Of a DNA stretch of 64,000 bases, positions 60,441 to 64,000 are shown in pieces (the stretch's first letter is position 1; each line of letters starts with the position of its first letter). A program made the position numbers and the translations under genes. Source of the DNA: CAWBJO01 sp963789175 (GTDB lineage: Bacteria; Pseudomonadota; Alphaproteobacteria; Rhizobiales; Aestuariivirgaceae); assembly GCA_963789175.1 (NCBI GenBank), contig CAWBJO010000005.1, positions 62,001 to 126,000 on the forward strand, in the 5' to 3' direction. Under the pieces are notes generated by a model that searched no databases, was not told where the DNA came from, and was given only the letters and a program-made list of their open reading frames with translations.

Positions 60441-61253
60441 TCACTTGAGGGCTCCGAGCGACAGACCCTTGATGAGATGCTTCCGCAGGAACGGCAGCAG
60501 CAGGAAAACCGGCAGCAGCGACACGACCGTCGCCGCGGCGAGCGGCGCGATCTCGACGCCGGCATGCGTTTCGAGCCCGGCGAGCCCGACCGGCAGCGTC
60601 TGTGTGTTCGGGCCGGTGAGCACGAGCGCGAAAAGGAACTCGTTCCAGCTCAGGATGAAGCCGAGCAGGCCCGCCGCCAGTATGCCCGGCGCTGCGACCG
60701 GCACTGCGATATAGCGAAACGCCTGCCAGCGGCTCGCCCCGTCGACGCGGGCTGCCTCCTCGAGGCGCGCCACGTCGCCTTCGAAGAACGAAACCATCAT
60801 CCAGGCGAGGAACGGCAGCGCGATGGTCAGGTGCGCGATGACGAGGGCCGCCCGGCTCTGCATGAGTCCCGTGACGAGGAACATGCCGAAGAGCGGCAGC
60901 ACCAGCACGATCGGCGGCAGCATCTGGCTGCCGAGCACGCCCAGGCGCAGGCTCATGCCGCCCGTGTTGAACCGCGCGAAGGCATAGGCGAGGAGCGTCG
61001 CGAGCGGCAGCGAAATCGCGGTTGCCGCCAAGGCGACGAGGAGGCTGTTTGCGAACCACATCGTGAACGGGTAGCGCGCGAAGATGTCGACGTAGTTCAT
61101 GAACCCGACCGTTCCGATCTCGGGCGGGATCTTGTAGGCGGTGAGCTTGTCGGTGAAGCTGACGCGCAGGATCCACAGGAGCGGCATCAGGATCATCAGC
61201 GAGAAGACGACCAGGATGAGATGCGGCAGGACGGTGCGTGCGAAGCGCGGCAT
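60441..61253 (-). CDS. Sugar ABC transporter permease (MalG/UgpE type)
   Basis: A 270-residue CUT1 permease with six helices. EAA loop DVARLEEAARVDGASRWQAF, the SLLVALAATAISLPLATLLAYAFARF start of the transport domain and a C-terminal KHLIKGLSLGALK typical of MalG proteins are visible. It is the intact counterpart of the frameshifted permease at 13005. GAGGAA precedes the ATG. It is encoded upstream of its binding protein, 44 bases apart, and 12 bases after the SDR gene. Confidence 0.9.
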   Translation of the reverse strand: MPRFARTVLPHLILVVFSLMILMPLLWILRVSFTDKLTAYKIPPEIGTVGFMNYVDIFARYPFTMWFANSLLVALAATAISLPLATLLAYAFARFNTGGMSLRLGVLGSQMLPPIVLVLPLFGMFLVTGLMQSRAALVIAHLTIALPFLAWMMVSFFEGDVARLEEAARVDGASRWQAFRYIAVPVAAPGILAAGLLGFILSWNEFLFALVLTGPNTQTLPVGLAGLETHAGVEIAPLAAATVVSLLPVFLLLPFLRKHLIKGLSLGALK

Positions 61254-61265
61254 GACGATTGTTCC

Positions 61266-62069
61266 TCAGTCCATCCGCACGCCGCCGCTGATGTTCAGCG
61301 CTTCGCCGGTCACGAACCCGGCGAGATCGGAGGCGAGAAACAGGACGGCCGCAGCCACGTCCTCCGGCTCCTGTAGCCGTCCGAGCGGCGTCTGGCCGAC
61401 ATAGTCGTCGAGCACCTCCTCGGTTCGCATGCCTCTGATTTTCGCTTCCCAGGCGACCTCGCGTTCCTGCATGGACGTGCGGACGAAGCCCGGGCAGACG
61501 CAGTTCACGCGGATCCCGTCGGCGGCGACTTCGCGGGCCAGAGCCTGGGTGAAACCCATGACCGCGAATTTGCTTGCCGAGTAGTGGGCAAGCCACGGCG
61601 CGCCCCATTTCGCGGCAAGCGAGGCTGTGTTGACGATGACGCCGCGCTTCTTCGCCGCATGGAAGTGCCGGACGGCCGCCTGGTTGGTCAGGAAGACGCC
61701 ACGCGCATTGACGTTGAAATTGAAATCCCAATCCGCGTCGGTCAGGTCGACGACCTTTCGCATGCTCGAGACGCCGGCATTGGCGCACAGGATGTCATAG
61801 CCACCAAAGACTTCGGCAATTGCCGCGAAGCACGTTTCGACGCTGCCTCGGTCGCTGACGTCGCAGGGAAAGGCCTTGGCTCCTTGGCCGACGCGCGATG
61901 CGGCGGCCTCTCCGGCCTGAAGATCGACGTCGGCGATGGCGACGCGGGCTCCGTTCCGGGCCAGCTCGATGCTGATGGCAAGGCCGATGCCTTTGGCTCC
62001 ACCCGTGACGACTGCAGATTTGCCCTCAAGACCCGGTACCATTGCGACCCGAACTGACATCCGGGCCAT
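61266..62069 (-). CDS. Short-chain dehydrogenase/reductase in the sugar ABC operon
   Basis: A classical SDR of about 258-267 residues. TGGAKGIG cofactor motif, ADVD after the second strand (Asp, so NAD preference), CANAG, catalytic Tyr and Lys in HYSASKFAV, and the ending FVTGEALNISGGVRMD. As first gene of the operon it probably oxidises the imported sugar or polyol, paralleling the SDR at 11195, but the two are not close paralogues. Start candidates are ATG 62069, 62060 and 62042; none has a clear ribosome site. Confidence 0.87.
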   Translation of the reverse strand: MARMSVRVAMVPGLEGKSAVVTGGAKGIGLAISIELARNGARVAIADVDLQAGEAAASRVGQGAKAFPCDVSDRGSVETCFAAIAEVFGGYDILCANAGVSSMRKVVDLTDADWDFNFNVNARGVFLTNQAAVRHFHAAKKRGVIVNTASLAAKWGAPWLAHYSASKFAVMGFTQALAREVAADGIRVNCVCPGFVRTSMQEREVAWEAKIRGMRTEEVLDDYVGQTPLGRLQEPEDVAAAVLFLASDLAGFVTGEALNISGGVRMD

Positions 62070-62091
62070 TATCCATAAGGGAACTTGTGCT

Positions 62092-62116
62092 GCAAGCGCG
62101 AGCGCGTAACGCTTGC
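62092..62116. promoter_or_regulatory. Inverted repeat between TPR gene and sugar operon
   Basis: GCAAGCG and CGCTTGC are arms around an 11-base spacer. It lies 13 bases after the TPR stop (62130) and 23 bases before the SDR start. It could be a weak terminator, without a T-run, or an operator for the sugar operon; sequence alone does not decide. Confidence 0.4.
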
Positions 62117-62129
62117 GGGCATGGCGATG

Positions 62130-62957
62130 TCAGGCGGGCAGCCCGCCCTCCCTGAGGTGCCGCAACCAGCGCGCCCCACGCTCGTCGTCGCCATAGGGCC
62201 ACCTGGTATCGTCGGCAACGCGATAGCCTGGGGCGAGGTTGCCGCGGAGCTCCTTGCAGACCACGTTGGCGGCTTTCGTCCAGCCGAGCGCGGCGTAGCT
62301 CGCCACGATGTTTTTTTGGATGAGCGCATGTGGCCGGGGAATCTGTAGGAGGGCCTTCAGCGACATGAGGGCGTATGTCTCCTCCTTCGCCTGGTCGAAC
62401 GCGCCGAGCTCGTAGTAGGCCCAGCCCAAGGCCCAAAAGTGCGTTTTGGGGAAGTCGCTGCCTTGCATTTCGCCTTCGATGATCTCGATCGCGGACTCGA
62501 TGTCCGTCTGGTTCCCGTTGAAGATAAGGGCATCCGCCTGTTCGACCTTGAGGCAGCTCAGGTTGAAGGGGATCGCCTGCGTCTTGGCAAGTTCGAGCGC
62601 CTTTCCGAAGGAATTCATGGCATTGGTGAAGTCACGACTGTAAACACAGGCGGCTGCGAGGCTCCAATGGTTCTCGTAGTCGTCCGGTCCGTGCGTGCAG
62701 GCGAGTTTGGCGTGGTGCATCACTTTGTCGAGCGTCACGTCGTTGTCCTCGGCGATGTCGGCCCGGTTCCAGCCATGGAGATAGGCGAGGAGCAATGAGT
62801 AGGAGAGATAGCCGTGGGCGCGCGCGAAATCGTCCTTCTCGGCAATCGCCTGCTTGAAAAAGCTCCGGGCCACGCGGTTGGAGCCGGCGGTCATCTGGCG
62901 CGCCGACTGCGCTCCCTGGATGTAGAACTCGAGTTCTCTATTGATCGGGTTGGTCAT
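62130..62957 (-). CDS. TPR-repeat protein
   Basis: A 275-residue helical protein of tetratricopeptide-like repeats without signal peptide or membrane helix. Segments such as ARAHGYLSYSLLLAY, DDYENHWSLAAACVYSRDFTNAMNSFGKALEL and LRHLREGGLPA recur in the neighbouring gene at 62979, so it looks like a copy of that protein's C-terminal half without the upstream domain. GGAG precedes the ATG. The genes are 21 bases apart and co-directional. The role is probably protein-protein contact in the same regulatory system. Confidence 0.78.
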   Translation of the reverse strand: MTNPINRELEFYIQGAQSARQMTAGSNRVARSFFKQAIAEKDDFARAHGYLSYSLLLAYLHGWNRADIAEDNDVTLDKVMHHAKLACTHGPDDYENHWSLAAACVYSRDFTNAMNSFGKALELAKTQAIPFNLSCLKVEQADALIFNGNQTDIESAIEIIEGEMQGSDFPKTHFWALGWAYYELGAFDQAKEETYALMSLKALLQIPRPHALIQKNIVASYAALGWTKAANVVCKELRGNLAPGYRVADDTRWPYGDDERGARWLRHLREGGLPA

Positions 62958-62978
62958 GAATCGGGTGCTCCGTTTCCG

Positions 62979-64000
62979 TCAGTCGGGTAGGCCGGCCGTG
63001 CGAAGGTCGGCCACGAAAGCCTCGCGAAGCTCGGCATGCTTGTAGGGCCACAGGTCTTCTCGCGCCAGCGTGTAGGCGGCATCCTCCGCCATGAACTTGC
63101 GGGCCGTCTCGAGTGCCTCGTCGAGCCGCCCGAGTCGTGCATAGGCGGCCGCCTGGTGCCGGCGGGCGAGATTGGGCAGCCGGACGATCCGTCCGAGCGC
63201 CGAGAGGCAGTCCTCGTAGCGGCCGGCATGGTAGAAGGCGACGCCGATGGTCCACAGGTACGATTCCGGATAGATCGGGTCGAGGCGCATGGCCTTCTCG
63301 ATGTGCCGGATCGATTCCTCGGCCTTGCCGATGAAGACGTTGGCCTCGGCCATGTCTATGAGAAGCGCGGCGCAATTCGGATTCATGTCGAGGGAGCGGG
63401 CGAAGGCCGACATCGCCGCATCGAACTCGCGGCAATAGAGATAGGCCATTGCTAGGCTCCAGTGGTTTTCGAAGTTGCCGGGCCCGAGCGTCACCGCCTT
63501 CTGACCCAACGAGCGCGCCTCCGCCAGCGTCGTGTGGTCGCTCGCCCATCCGCCGATCCAGGCCTGCAGCATGGTGTAGGAGAGGTAGCCGTAGGCGGAG
63601 GCGAAGTTCGGGTCGAGGGCGATCGCCTTCTTGAAATAGAGCTGCGCCATGCGGTTCGACTGGGCGGTCCAGTCGCGCCAGGCGGCGCGGCCGCGCAGGT
63701 AGACGTCGTACGCCTCGATGCTGTGCGGCTCCTTGTGCATGACGCGATTCCGCTCGGTCATGTCGACGCGCGACACCAGCGTGGCGACGATGGTGCTGAC
63801 GATCTCGTCCTCGAGGCTGAAGAAGTCGTTCGCCGACCGGTCGTAGCGTTCTGCCCACAGGTGACGTCCCGAGGCCGACTCGATGAGCTGGACGTTGATC
63901 CGTATCCGGTCGCCGCCGCGCTGGACGCTGCCCTCGACGACGTAGCGCACGCCGAGCTCCCGGCCGACGTCCTGGATCTTCACCGAGCGCTGCTTGTAGG
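62979..64000 (-). CDS. Adenylate-cyclase/CadC-type regulator C-terminal region (TolB-like domain plus TPR), 5' end outside the window
   Basis: The frame stays open to the right edge, so the N-terminus is missing. The visible part begins YKQRSVKIQDVGRELGVRYVVEGSVQR, followed by RIRINVQLIESASGRHLWAERYDR, the TolB/FlgO-like domain that follows class III cyclase or winged-helix domains in rhizobial proteins. TPR repeats fill the remaining ~240 residues (SAYGYLSYTMLQAW, FENHWSLAMAYLYCREFDAAMSAF). The missing N-terminal part is probably a nucleotide-cyclase or CadC-type DNA-binding domain; this is inference from family architecture. The internal GTG near 63983 is not the true start. Confidence 0.8.
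   Translation of the reverse strand, partial: YKQRSVKIQDVGRELGVRYVVEGSVQRGGDRIRINVQLIESASGRHLWAERYDRSANDFFSLEDEIVSTIVATLVSRVDMTERNRVMHKEPHSIEAYDVYLRGRAAWRDWTAQSNRMAQLYFKKAIALDPNFASAYGYLSYTMLQAWIGGWASDHTTLAEARSLGQKAVTLGPGNFENHWSLAMAYLYCREFDAAMSAFARSLDMNPNCAALLIDMAEANVFIGKAEESIRHIEKAMRLDPIYPESYLWTIGVAFYHAGRYEDCLSALGRIVRLPNLARRHQAAAYARLGRLDEALETARKFMAEDAAYTLAREDLWPYKHAELREAFVADLRTAGLPD

Noticed and set aside
59119..61788. 889-codon frame read as one fusion protein
   Set aside because: The start of the frame is a shadow of the SDR and permease genes; the real binding-protein gene begins at 60396 with its own ribosome site and signal peptide.

Overview
The window is GC-rich and looks like an accessory, catabolism-oriented stretch of an alphaproteobacterial genome, most likely from the Hyphomicrobiales (rhizobia and relatives). 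Supporting signs are Tat-exported TRAP binding proteins, SmoEFGK-type polyol uptake genes, a ChoX-like choline-binding protein, DUF1127 mini-proteins and an OtsA-OtsB-GH15 trehalose operon. I see no tRNA, rRNA, ribosomal protein, replication gene, CRISPR array or insertion sequence. The taxonomy is inferred from gene content only.

Layout. 0-4.6 kb: an edge-truncated nitronate monooxygenase and an FcbT-type TRAP transporter (dctQM convergent with dctP). 4.7-11.2 kb: a Rieske ferredoxin-P450 pair, a secreted intradiol dioxygenase-like protein, an FAD oxidoreductase, a LysE exporter, two DUF1127 proteins and an XRE regulator. 11.2-17.2 kb: a polyol operon on the minus strand (SorC-type regulator, binding protein, two permeases, ATPase, galactitol-dehydrogenase-like SDR) with a visible promoter and operator; one permease is frameshifted. 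17.4-20.2 kb: an orphan choline-binding protein, a DoxX protein, a truncated Tad-type vWA gene with a clear terminator, and a VOC protein. 20.2-29.9 kb: a FadR-type regulator divergent from an ABC importer with two different permeases, a fumarylpyruvate-hydrolase-like enzyme, an OtnK-type kinase, an N-formylglutamate amidohydrolase, then a CHASE2 adenylate cyclase facing a FecR protein.

29.9-41.1 kb: a second TRAP operon and its GntR regulator, divergent from a five-gene catabolic operon (EutA-like Asp/Glu racemase-family enzyme, two PLP aminotransferases, M20 deacylase, DoeA-like M24 hydrolase). This recalls ectoine degradation but lacks its usual EutB/EutC enzymes and UehABC-type transporter; it is the strongest candidate here for an undescribed pathway. 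41.2-49.5 kb: an acidic envelope protein, a glycosyltransferase, a PaaK-like adenylating enzyme, and the GH15-otsB-otsA operon, in which OtsA carries an N-terminal membrane sensor-like module. 49.7-57.1 kb: a plus-strand operon of FMN 2-hydroxyacid dehydrogenase, SDR, a HisD paralogue with altered zinc ligands, an NMT1/SsuA-type ABC importer and an amidase. 57.1-62.1 kb: a second sugar ABC operon with an SDR, whose ATPase gene is frameshifted. 62.1-64 kb: two related TPR proteins, the second running off the right edge.

The shared theme is modular import-plus-oxidation: at least seven solute-binding proteins (two TRAP, five ABC) lie beside dehydrogenases, hydrolases and one-component regulators. 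No substrate is proven by sequence alone.
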